A DNA stretch of 64,000 nucleotides from Saccoglossus kowalevskii (Eukaryota; Hemichordata; Enteropneusta; Harrimaniidae): contig NW_003142305.1 in the NCBI RefSeq assembly GCF_000003605.2, positions 169,178-233,177 on the forward strand. The letters are read 5' to 3'. The notes under the pieces were generated by a model that searched no databases, had not been told where the DNA came from, and saw nothing but the letters and a program-made list of their open reading frames with translations. Below are positions 11,429-23,354 of this stretch, piece by piece. A program made the position numbers and the translations under genes. Position 1 is the first letter of the stretch. Every line of letters starts with the position of its first letter.

Positions 11429-14400
11429 CTACTGCGAATAACTAATTGTCGTTCCCTACACTGATGATGTCCCCACAGCTCATGGTCCTTATGATATATT
11501 CGTGTCAATACACGGACGTCTATGGGGCGGAACGACTGTGTCCCGGTACAGGACCTTACCGTGGCTCAAAATAATAAAAATTATATTATTAATACAGTTT
11601 GGTAATGTAAAGCAAGCACGTGTCATTAATTTGAAATATCAACGCTCCGAAACTCCGACAATCACTTGTTATATATATAACAAGAGAAGAAACAAAACAT
11701 GCACCCGGGACATGCACACATCTCAAAATACAAAATACCTTGTCCAAACCAGTTACAAGTGCATATACGACACTGGGATATTGCAAAATGTCGACCGATT
11801 ACATATAAATCATATATTGTTTCACATAATTTCTGTTCCTTGTGATACCAGATCCACTGTTTGCGCCAATCTGTTGACAGAATGGATGTCAAGTGTAGTT
11901 TGCTTGTATGTTACTATAGATGGCGTGTAAGTATGTGATACGAACAACGTTTGATAATCTTGACTCTGATAGACGACTTTAAGCTTCAGTATAGACCAAG
12001 CTATTTTAAAAGTGATGATGACGGATTAAATCAGGAGCCCACCAAAAGGCATTTTGCTCAAGTGAACAATGTCAACTGCTAAAAACCTCACCCGTGTCCA
12101 GAATATTTGTTTTCAACATTCAAAACATACTCATGGAAAGACGGAATACGTTCTCTTCTGCTATGTGGGTTTCCTTTTGGTTTCAGTTAAAAATCGTTCT
12201 AGAAATATGTAAGATACTATGATCTAATAGAGAAATTATAAATGCTAAGGGGTCTTCGATGAGATTGGTACACTTGCTTGATTTAACAAGTCGGATTAGA
12301 AGTGAGTTTGGATTCTAGACCAGTGTATATATGCCAAATACCTCAACCTGTAGACAGTGAGGAAGACAGATATGTATATAAGCTTCAGAAGTGGCCTCAA
12401 AAATATAAGACATTAGAAGTTCGTGGGTGAAATATCAAAACACATGAAGACCTGCTAGCTACTGGTGTTTATGTCAGTATAAATGGCAAGTATAATCTTG
12501 CAGACCATTGAAAGAAAAAGTCATATATAATGGTTAGTAGGGAATTCCAATATACATGTACCAGTTTCATCAAGAACTGCCATCAGAATACACTACCCAT
12601 TTGATACTTAATTAGACTGGTAAGAAAATTGTACGAGAGAACTGCTACATAAATTAAGAATGAAATTAATCTGAAATCAAAAACTACTTGTTCAAGTACT
12701 GTAACTGATTTTTCAGATATCAATAGGCAAGGTTATAAGCGACATAGATCTGATAGAAATGACATAGTTGAGTGAGTTTATTGTAGATAATGCACTTAAA
12801 AAGATATGCTCAGCTTATAATAATGATCGTGCATTAACTTTGAACTTGGAGTTAGTGCATCAGAATTTAAACCTACCAAGTACTAAGACTGTTCATAAAG
12901 AAGAATCTCATTCAGTAGTTTCTTAAATACAGGATCAGCGAGTATAGAGTAATGAATAGACAAAAAAGGGGCCCACGGCCTTATTGGGGAATGTTTCTTC
13001 TTATTCCTTATTCTTCAAAATGTTCAATTCAAGTAAACATTTGATAATATAATATTGCATCTCAGTTTTATCCTTGAATGTTTCTGAATATTTACTCCAA
13101 TACTCGTCGATATGATTGTCTTGTAAGCTGCAAAGCGTTTACAATTCCAGAAAACTGGTGCGGGTCGTATCAAAACAAAAACAGGTGAATGGTGATTCCA
13201 CACGAAAAAGCAACGTTGAACTTTACAAACTTTATTTCAGATTATTTGAGCTGAAGCTGTATGATTGGTTACCATTCACAATATGATTATAAAGCTCATT
13301 TACTGTTTGTTGTATGAGTTAGTGTATCTATAATTCTGTTAAATATAATGGACGTTTTGGAAGAACGCATGCGTTACCATAGACTAGATAGAATCACACT
13401 CAACTACTAATACCATGTACGTGTTGTGTCTACATACTTTATAACATATATCCAGGTTGGCTTAAGTAGCCAATGACTGCCCTTGGGATGATTTAATTTC
13501 CCATTCAGACAATCAACTTACGTTTACATTAGTTTTACATCAAAAATCATAGACAAAACAATCTGATCTTGACAATTAGAGTATTGACATGGCCAAGTAC
13601 TTCACAATTGAGCAATGTCACTCGCACTACTAAATAAATTAAAACCCAACCCATGTAGCTGATTGTATCCTGTACATCAGGATGAGAAATGTACTACATG
13701 ACAGTGGCTTTTTGGGGCACTATATGAATAATAAACAGACAAAATTGCCTAAAAGCAATTTCAAAATTATTTAATAAACCATAACTTTATTTGACAGATC
13801 TTGCCGTATAGTCCAGTCATTCTAGCAAGAAAAGGGGGCCAACCCGTCACAAATTGCAACAGAAATAATTTCTTCACAGTGCTTTTCGGAAAGGTATCTA
13901 CATTGACATACTAAAAGTCTAGGAAAATCTAGGCTTCCGAAATATACCTAATTAGCATATATTCAAAATGGCCGTTTTGCACATTTTTACAACATGGAAA
14001 TATAACTATTTGGACATATCTTTAATTCTACATGGGGTATTTTAAAAATTCATGGTACTGTTTTGAGTCAGGGAAGGTATGAGAGTGCTAAATGTGTTGA
14101 TTGGGTAACTGAAAATTAGCGTAAATCCAATATGGCCGCGATAATATAATTATTTAATGTAACTTCTCTTCCGGCTTTCTTGTATGTGGCATAAGTAATA
14201 AGTTTAAGATGCTAGAATGCTAGAATATTTTAAACAGAATCATACAATACAGAAAAGATGTAAATAAATGATTTTCTGGGTAGACGGACGCTTCATCTGC
14301 ATGAATCCAACATGGCCGTCCCATCTAAAAGAAAAACTAGAGGAATGAAACACTTTGGTTGGATCTACAAATCTGCTATACTATATACACAATATACCAT

Positions 14401-14480
14401 TTAAACGTAAATTTTCAACTCTGTAAATTATGTTATTGATTTAACAAACTGTATTAAATAGTTATAATTCTGTCCAAAAG
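11429..14480. other. Repeat-like AT-rich DNA, no supported gene
   Basis: Short open frames occur on both strands (for example 11502-11930), but none has codon structure, splice logic or a family motif I recognise. 12100-12950 has the feel of decayed coding sequence but could not be matched. 13800-14350 contains phrases typical of old dispersed repeats beside the CXC-like segment. Confidence 0.4.
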
Positions 14481-14720
14481 TTTGAAAAATGTAATTGCTA
14501 ATCGTCATTGCTATCTTCGTCAGATATCTGGACTACATTTGCGCATCCAGATCCTCAATATTGACCACAATCTGCAGAACATTCAAGGTTGTGCTTTCTA
14601 CAGGTACATCTGAGACTGCGACAGTCTGTGGAGCAGTTGCATCTCACTATCCTCAAGAGAAATTCAGGGGCTGCCTCCTTGTCAGTCATTACAGGAATGA
14701 CGATTGATTGTGGATCGCGT
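14481..14720 (-). other. Cysteine-rich CXC-like segment, decayed
   Basis: The minus strand encodes VIPVMTDKEAAPEFLLRIVR followed by a dense cysteine run (C-x-C, C, C-x-C-RKH, C, C) and an acidic end. This style of cysteine run occurs in repeat-associated predicted proteins of several marine invertebrates and recalls CXC domains. The segment is interrupted. Whether it belongs to the retroelement on its right or is a separate repeat abutting it is unclear. Confidence 0.4.
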
Positions 14721-14739
14721 CCTGGGATTTGCTTCCTGG

Positions 14740-16265
14740 CGAGAAACCTGATTCATGTCTTTATCATGACTTGATTGTCCATAAAGACGACACACTCGTT
14801 CGAGAATGACAGGGCCCCTAGTTCAGCCTGACCTGAGGCGAGGGTGAGTAGGAAGATTGTTTTCCAAGTCAAAAGTTTGAGTGGTGCTGATCAGAGAGCA
14901 CAACCGATAAGTTCCAATTGATTGGTTTCCTCATTCGGGCTCTAGGCCTCTGATTGAACAGTTAACAGTCTCCTAATAGTAGGATACCCAGCTAGCCTCG
15001 TCCCCAGAGAATCCTAATAGTGACAAAGCTGACCTATAGCCAACAGTCGCTGAAAGAACAAATCCATTTCGTTCAAACAATGGACAAAAAGTCAGCTGTC
15101 TGGCCAACAAAGAAATGACATGGTTCTCCCTTCCACTACACCAATCAGTGTACGCACGTCCTTTCGAGTCATAGGCTGTATTGGTGGGATCCCTATTCGC
15201 CAGGACGTTGGCAGCCGACTGAGTGAGTCAACCAAGAGCCTTGATGCATGTAAGTGGTACACCGCTGGACTCAAAGGCAGTGTGCCATTCAGTTGGGACA
15301 GCAGATTTGGACTAACATTTCCAGCAGTAGTGGAAACCAAACCTTGCTTGGCCCAGTGGGCGCCACCCGCGTGCAGATGCGCTCCTGTCTAAGTTTCTCC
15401 AGTACCCGGTGAATAGCAGGAAGGGAGGAAAGGCTTACACGTCCATGTGGGTTCACAGGGGTCGACAAGGGCTCCTGGAGTCGGCAGGAGTGTCGTGTAC
15501 GTCGGGAGCTTGGTGTTCTGGGGTGTGGGGAACATTTGACATTTGACATTTGATAGTCCCATCGCCGAAACAGTCTGAAGGTTACCCATTGGGGTTTCCT
15601 CCACTCCGTGTTCTGGAGATGGAGCCGTCATGACAGGCCATCCGCTTGACTGTTTCTCGCCCCTGGAAGGTGCTATGTGGCTAGCTCCACATTGTATTCC
15701 AGGTACTAAAAGAGAATTTTCTCCGCTAGGACTGACAATGATGGGGATCTGGTCTCCCTCCTTGTAGCTATAGGAGACCACCGTTGTGTTGGCCGTGCGA
15801 AGCAAGACTCTGTGGTCTTGAACTAAGTGAAGTAGTGCTAAGCACACTTCTTTCAGTTCGAGCCATTTGATATGGCAGTCCTGAATCTAATGCAGGGATC
15901 ATATTTTCCATTGGGCTGGTTCGTGCAATAGGTGCGCTCCCCAACACGTGAGCGAGGTATCCATTTCCAGAGTCATAGCTGTGGCGAGTGGGTCCAAAGA
16001 AACCCCCTGCTTGAAGTTGGCAATTGCCGAACACCAGGGCAAGGCATTCCTCACTTGGTCCGAGAGTGTTACTCACCTCTCCAGTTCCCGGTGTTGCAAC
16101 AAAAGTGTGCTATAACGCGAACTGGGGGAACTACGTTGCAAACCGCTGACATCATTCCGGTGATTCGCATTACATCTCGGAGAGACACAGAGGGGATGCT
16201 GACTAGGCGTTCAGCTAGGTCATTTAGGCAATGGGCCTGAGGTGACCATAACTCCCTGACCATAA
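14740..16265 (-). mobile_element. DIRS-like tyrosine-recombinase retroelement, fossil
   Basis: This stretch is GC-richer than its surroundings. On the minus strand it shows, in order, an RT-associated block (SVSLRDVMRITGMMSAV, about 16200-16150), an RNase H-like block (RTANTTVVSYSYKEGD, about 15800) and a conserved linker (LLPTPGALVDP, then VLEKLRQERI). Further on come blocks resembling the recombinase half (about 15340-14780). The order fits DIRS-type elements. It is broken many times over and no terminal repeats were identified, so it is an old fossil. Confidence 0.7.
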
Positions 16266-17477
16266 CTGTTGTGTTGGCTAAGAGTGGGACTTGATCGATT
16301 TACTAGGAAGCACAACTGGTCTAGAAAATCTGGTGTTAGCCTTACTGTTTGACTAACCCCTTGTTGGGCTGTGTAGCAACCAGCCATCTAGGTACACGTT
16401 TATGTGTATCGATGTGATGTGTACTGAGTGCGATAGAAATGTGTGGGTTCAGTGGTTCCACATCTGGGTGATCTCTCCTCCACCGAGGTTAGACCCCTCG
16501 AGGCCTGTAGAATTCGGTACAATCTACAGATATTATTGGAATAAAACTCCAAACATATTATAAGTGTTTATTTCTCTAAAAAAAAGAAATAAAGCTGAAA
16601 AACGACAAATATTGTATTTAGATTTTTGGCGTTCAAAAGAAGCAGATGACAATTTATAGAACCTTGATCTACTGTTACCCAATTGTGTGAGCAGATTGAA
16701 TTTAAACCTGTATTCCACCTGACAAAACTATTTTGCTTAGATTTGGCATAAATGCAAAATTATAGGTTTCATATTCATGACAATTTGTTTTGGTTTCCCA
16801 AATTTCTGTCAATTACGAAAAGAAACTATGTCATTTACGACGGTTTGTTGATCTGAAATTAACAAAAATGTTAAGATGTGTTGTATTCTAAATAACCTAC
16901 CTATCTTTTGAAACTAATTGAATGAAACTGGTCAGAATTGTCAAATTTAATTAACAAAATATAGGCTTTCCACTGTTAAAATTCATAAGCATATGCAAAA
17001 TACAGCAACATCATTTCTTTGATTTCTTTTCTATTTTGCGACACGTGCAAATGGATTAGTAATTTTTAAATAATAATTATTGCTTATCCCTTGTTATGTT
17101 TCATGTAAATAGTTGACTCACAGTGACATCAGCTTTTTTTTAGATCGTCTCTAAACTCGGCCAAATAACTAGTCTCATACAATCCTCCTTCTCTAAGTGA
17201 CTTGTTAGAGACTGTTGAACTTGATTGTCTGTATGACAATTACTCCAATAACTAAAAACAAATATTATATACTATTCACAAAGCCTGTAGTTCAAATACA
17301 CCAGCATAGTACTAGATGTACATTCTCTCAAAATAGTGTGCAAATCAAGAATATAAATTAAGATGAAACTGTATAGTCATATGAATAAATTAATGGGCAT
17401 ACGGGTAGAATGTAAAGGGAAAATAACAAATAAAACTCGATGTCTGTTACTTTATGCTTTCTCGGGTATACAAGGTA
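16266..17477. other. Intergenic, nothing recognised
   Basis: This is an AT-rich stretch between the DIRS-like fossil and an LTR fragment. I see no supported exon, RNA gene or structured repeat. Confidence 0.4.
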
Positions 17478-17612
17478 ATATGAGGGGGAATTCTTCTTCT
17501 CTGGTCTGGGGTTCTCCAACCCGTGTCAGGGGGGAATCTCATCTGTCTCTATATCACGTCTGCTTGAGGTACGGGATCGGGAACGTCACTTAAACTTTAC
17601 AGTCAAATAGAC
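17478..17612 (-). mobile_element. Partial copy of the same LTR family
   Basis: About 135 bp match the 3' end of the LTR at 10823-11428 in the same orientation, including the shared gtctgcttgaggtacgggat stretch and the cacttaaactttacagtcaa stretch. The rest of the LTR is absent, so this is a truncated relic. Confidence 0.7.
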
Positions 17613-18796
17613 TGACGTGCAGAAAATCACAATTTCATCTCATTGAGTATGTACACATGTTGGTATGAGAAGTTATTCCACCTGAGATGCTACATCGTCT
17701 TGCATTTTTTTCAAGAGAAAACCTCACCCTATAATTTTCTTCCGACATGTCTTGAAAACAAGTATTCAACATACATCTTCAAAACATTAACCATCCATTT
17801 CAAATATGCACAATTGTTTGCGTGTTTGTGTTGACAGATTTATAAATAACACGGTCCAGGGGTGTCCGCATAAACCAATGTTAACTGAGATTGATTGTAA
17901 CGTGATTGATTGCCGTAAAATAGAGTATTTAGACATTACTTTCCAATGTCATATTTAGACATACTTTCCAATGTCAGTAGTTTCTGGCAAATGTTTTCAA
18001 ATAATTAAACACAGTAGTCAAACTTCCATCTATAACGGCGCTCCTTGACAAGTCGTCAAATAGGATGGAGGTTAATTTATGGATGTGACATGGGTAGCTG
18101 TGGTTTTATCAAGAATCGAATTTATTTATACCTACAAAGAAAGATTGATAGTGGTTGTTTCAATTGTTGTTACATCACATATAGCCTCGGCGGATTAGAT
18201 CTGTTTTAGTATCATATTAAACTATGCCTCGATGTATTTGTTAAAATACAATTCATACTAAGCCACGCATAAGGCAGAAAGGTAGCAAATTTAATTTTAT
18301 CATTCATTTGGAAAGTTCTAATGTCATGGAGCTGTCATTGCCATGTACCCGGTTATATAATTATATGAAAACAGCTGTCTTACTCACGGATACACATTGC
18401 GATGTAGAACAGCTGCCTCTCGTAAGGGATATTAAGTACCTGTATTTAAAAAACTAATATATTGGTGTATTTATAAATATATGTCGCCTACGACAGTATT
18501 ATCCAAAATGCATTTCGGTATGCTGTGTGTTTACTGCATCTGGCCTTTGCACATTTTTAATCAATCTAGCGGTTAACGTTTAGGCCCACTTTACATTACG
18601 CTTTTCGTGACAGTGGGACTGGCGACAGAGCTCATGATTGTAAAATCAGTTGTTGTCGGTCATTGACCTCGTGCTGACTACAATTTTACAATCATGGCCA
18701 CACAATCTCATAACAGAATATGAGTCAATAAATCAACAACATATTTGAAGCATACATTTTAAGAGAAATTCTGAGCCGTGAGATCAATGGATATTC
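17613..18796. other. Intergenic, nothing recognised
   Basis: The sequence between two LTR relics is AT-rich. A short local duplication occurs near 17930-17970 (ttagacat...actttccaatgtca). No gene is supported. Confidence 0.4.
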
Positions 18797-19470
18797 TGTC
18801 ATGAATTTGTTTTTGCGTATCTGTTGGTCGACTTAATTAACTGATTATTAGCGAATTGCTGTGTTATGTCTGTCATCGTGTAGGTCTATTTGAAGTTTTG
18901 GACGGAACTTGGCTCAGCGGTTTGGAACTAATTACGAGATATCCGTCGCGATTCTGACAGTTGGTATTCCATAGTTATTGATGTAGTGAACGATTAATCA
19001 AAAGATATGACGTATTCAGTACTTAGTTTGATTGGCTTTATGATTGAAGTTTACGCCTTAGAGTCTTTTTACTGTTTTGTAATTGGTTAGAGTTTTGAAA
19101 ATGAATAAAGAGAGTTTGAGTTGGTCTTGGCGAATACTCCACGATAGACGCAGTCGAGGCAGTCCTGGAGAGTCGAGAGTCCGAGAGAGTCCAGGGGCGA
19201 GCCTTGAGGCAGTCCAGTCTTGGGCTAGTCTTGGGTCAGCCTTGCGAGAGTCTTGGGGATTTTTTTCCCCAGGGCGCTGTGTCTTATAGAGTGCTCGATT
19301 GATCGACTAAGACGAGAGTTGAAACGTATTTCGTTGTGTGCGTCTTATTTGACTGTAAAGTTAAAGTGACTTTCCCGATCCCGTACCTCAAGGGGACGAG
19401 ATAGAGAGACGAGACGAGATTCCCCCCTGACAGTGTGGAGACCCTGTGGAGAAGAGATTTACCCCTGATA
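18797..19470 (+). mobile_element. Solo LTR, copy B (plus orientation)
   Basis: This 674-bp block is homologous to 10823-11428 but inverted relative to it. It begins TGTCATGAATTTG and ends CCCCTGATA. A 4-bp duplication ATTC flanks it at 18793-18796 and 19471-19474. AATAAA lies at 19104-19109. No internal retrotransposon region adjoins it, so it is best read as a solo LTR left by recombination. It is old and inactive. Confidence 0.65.
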
Positions 19471-22400
19471 ATTCAATGCTGAAAAGCAAGAACATAAAAT
19501 TAGTGCATATAAATACTTTTTTTAAAAATAGGCCACAAATACAGGACATACAACAATCAACCTCAAAAGATGACATACCAGTTTCCTAATATGATAGTCG
19601 AGTGCCCCGCCCCTGGGGATAAGCAGGAGACATTCTCCAAGCTTCGACTGATTACTGCCGTTGACGGCGTGCTTTAAGAATTTCGATTTAGGTGCACTCA
19701 GTCAATGTGTGTGTCTCATTTGTATACAAGAACACCTTTCACACCTATTGTTTTCAGTTGACCCCCATGCGGTTAAGGAATATTCCTTAATTCTTGGGCC
19801 ATCAATATATCTAAGATTGTGGGATGCATTGGCAACAAAATTACGATTTTGTTAATCAATTCAATTGTGGTTTTTATACAATCCATCAGACAATGGGTGA
19901 ACACACTTACGTTGAGTGCACAATTTAAGGCTGGAAGAGTTCTCTCACGTATATGCGGGTTTATAAGACAGGCATATTTTAACCGACATGAAACTACAAA
20001 AACTATTCGAAACAATTTAAATACCTAATAATGTTTTGAGAGATATAGTTTGAAACTATCCACTTTTCGAAGATTGCTTGCATGAACCAATGAAATTACA
20101 GGGATTTTTATAGCACAGTACTGAGATATCGAAGCCTAATACACTGCTTTATTACAGTGATCTGATATGATATATGTGATAAGATGAGTTATTATATATA
20201 CAGTATTTATACGATCATGTGTTGATTATGTAATGGTTTCGTCCAATAGATGATGCGCTGACAGATCTTGCATGTATAAGATTTCGCCCGTTCTTGAATT
20301 GTGGAGTTGACTTGACATTTGTATATTTAAGTTATAGACTACATTTCAAAAAGCTGAATAAACTGACCTTCAGTTGCCCTGGGTATTTGCATAAATTTGC
20401 ATTAAAAGCAGCCAGCCTATAAATAGAACCATTGTTACGAAACTGACCCGTCAACTCACACGTACGTTTCAGTTTGACCCATATACTACCTATGTATCGT
20501 CCATCAAACTATTTAGATTGTGTTAATTTGATTATTCGGAGACGGCGGTCAATTATTTTCTCCGGTACACACGTAGTTTATCGTTTGAGATCTTTACGAG
20601 TTTTCTACACCCACGCTGTTTGTAAAGCTGGAAATCCCCGACCACGTGACCAGCACGGTCATCCAATGACTGCGAAATGGGAATACCAGCAAATTATTTT
20701 TAGGAATTATCTCAACGGAAATTCCGAGACGTATTCTCTCGGTTCTATTGCGATGCAGGTTGGGCCTGTTGATTAGGCATTTTACGGTGTCTACCACCAT
20801 GGTTGAAACTCCACGCGGCGTTTATCCCGCTTTTAGACTATATATTATCTGCAATGTCTTTGATTTTGAATACCTCCTTCGAAATGTCCCGCTTATCACG
20901 ATGTCCGTCACACTGCTGATCAGCTGGATCATTACATAACGGTACCATCGTTTAACCGTTACGGGCTGCAGTATGTCGGATCGCGCAAAAGGTGGAGTCC
21001 ATCAGGTAAGTTTAGTTCACATTAAAGTAACAAAAAAGGGTAAGTTCTTACACAGCGAATGCAGATTTGAATATTTAGGTGTGGTGTACAGTTTTGAATA
21101 TAATGAATATAAATATTCATTGCGATTTCTGTAATTATTACACTGGGTAGTAGTTATTAGTGATTAGCCATTACTATGTGAAATATATTGTTGACTTTGC
21201 TACTTGGTACGCAGTTTAATTGTGACGATACGTGTAATTGTTGCATTATTATCCCTTTATATATCACCTAAAGAAATTCATATATCATATAATTCACAAT
21301 TGTTGATATAAAAGGTCTAGAAACAATGACTTGTGATCCAAATTTACGTGAGGTGAGTGTGGCCTGGTTCGCGGGCGTAGTAAGTTCACGGGCAGTATGT
21401 TGAATTGATATAAGTGATATTTAAAATCGAATCCAATTGTTTATCGATACAGCAATCCGTGAGGGCATGCAGTACAACTGTGTCGATATAAGTGATGTGT
21501 ATGCACACCACATATACTCGGATATATGCATTGAACCCCACACGAAAATTCCATTTGTGGGGTTATTTGGTCATTTTCGAAATTGACGAAATACATTGAG
21601 AACATTTAATTATGTATATAATATATATATTAGCTAGCAATTGTCGTTATACATTTTTTTAATGAAGTTTGAAAATTATGTGGTATTCTCTTTCGAAGGT
21701 GGTTTGGAAAGACCTATATTTTTTCACCAAATCCTAGTAACATATTTTAATTATGTGCTATCTTGCCATGAGGGAACTATTTGTTTAATACATCATTGTC
21801 ATTTTTGGTGACTACTGTATTATTAATTACTGCGAAGAATCGAAATAAATGTTATGTTATACATATATATATAAATATAGTATACATATGTATCGATGGC
21901 GAACATTTCATATTGAGAAATACCATAAAAGAAAGAAAATAACACACACACACAAATAAAAGCCAAAATACGTTCAAAGTTCAAAACTGAAGAACAAAGT
22001 ATTTTAGATTTTTTTTACAATCTTGCCTCCCATACGTCTTATTGGTACTCAGCTCAGCGACCTTCACAGTAACCTGGACAGTCAAATGACGAGTACAGGC
22101 AGTGATTCCAAAACACTCATGTATGCATATTTATTTTGTTCAAGTCAACACTGATTGGTTCATTTCTATTTTCATTTTCTACAAGATCGTTCTTTCAACT
22201 CAAATACTCAGTTATTTCGATTAAACTCCCTTTTTTGTTTAAAAATGTACCCCCCCCCCCTGCAAAATTCACCCGTCGCCCCATCACAGATTATTCTCAC
22301 AATTTTACAATGCGTGCACGTGGTGCCGTCCTTCGTGAAAAACTTCCGCTTCCGCACCTCGACATGATGGCAAGATATGCGCTCGAAAAAGTTCCGGAGC

Positions 22401-23354
22401 TCAGCCAAGACGAATTCTGGAATATGGTGCGTATGCCATGCTAAAGGTGGGTGCAGAAAGAGAGGATGTCCTTGATAATCCGTCGCCGAGGGCGCAGAAG
22501 GGGTATATGATGTATACTGTGATATATGTAATATTGAGCACCAAATACATGGTCATGATTTGTCATTGGCCTTAGTGCACATCATTTATAGACGATGAAC
22601 GTCATGTTCGTATAGCAGATAAAAGCTGATTATTTGCAATAACCTAATTAGGAGAGACATTTATAGAAGGGGTAAACGGGCGCGTACTGTTATTTGTTTT
22701 ACTGATGTTCAAAACTGATGCTGAATGGGGTAAAAGGCGCTTTATGTGATATGTAATCTTAATTAAGCGATGGGTGTAATCGTTCACGCGCTAGCGCTAC
22801 CAATACGGATACCACCATGTATTCGCAGATAAAATAACAAAAAAACAAAGACACTAGGTGTAATCAGCGCCCTCAATAGTCTGAATTTTAACAAGTCAGC
22901 ACCTGTTTGAAATCTAGTCCATATGCTCAAAGGTCATAGGGTATATTATGTTAGCAATAAAGATCGAGTATCGCCACACAATACCGTTTTAGTACCTGTG
23001 TTGTTGCTGTATTGTTGTTTCCTGCACAATAGCTTGAGCTTCGATTGCGTTCTAGTCAAAAAGGTCCCAGTACTTTGTGATAAAAATAGTGTATTGTATG
23101 CCTATCCCAGTAAATGGACGAATGCCAATGCAAATTAATTTGAAGTACTTTGCACATATACGCCCCCACCTTACAGATGTCAATATGGATAAGGGTGGCT
23201 GACTTTAACCCAGTATGTTATGACCACGAAATTCTAGGAAAAAGCCCCTACCAGCTACATGGTATAATAAGACCGGGGTTAACACGTATGGCATCGACAG
23301 GTCTGGTGACGGATTGAAGTTGGTTTTAACGATTTTAAATGCACTACTAGCACA
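19471..23354. other. Intergenic region upstream of the TNF cluster, two doubtful exons
   Basis: Mostly AT-rich. A possible first exon at 20973-21005 reads MSDRAKGGVHQ and ends at a good donor (CAG/GTAAGT) in a locally GC-richer patch. A possible internal exon at 22290-22426 (frame containing LPLPHLDMMARYALEKVP) has AG and GT borders. Their phases do not match each other and no family was recognised. A C-run lies at about 22248-22260. Confidence 0.25.

Noticed and set aside
11502-11930. 142-codon plus-strand open frame
   Set aside because: It has no recognisable domain, no splice signals and biased AT-rich composition. It is probably chance.
15120-15392. Plus-strand open frames within 14.7-16.3 kb
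   Set aside because: They are antisense shadows of the DIRS-like fossil, whose motifs all read on the minus strand.
19083-19289. Plus-strand frame rich in SRESPGAS
   Set aside because: It lies wholly inside solo LTR copy B and reads a low-complexity tract of gagagtc-type words.
20474-20776. 100-codon plus-strand open frame in a GC-richer patch
   Set aside because: No family match, no conserved motif and an overlapping open frame on the other strand.
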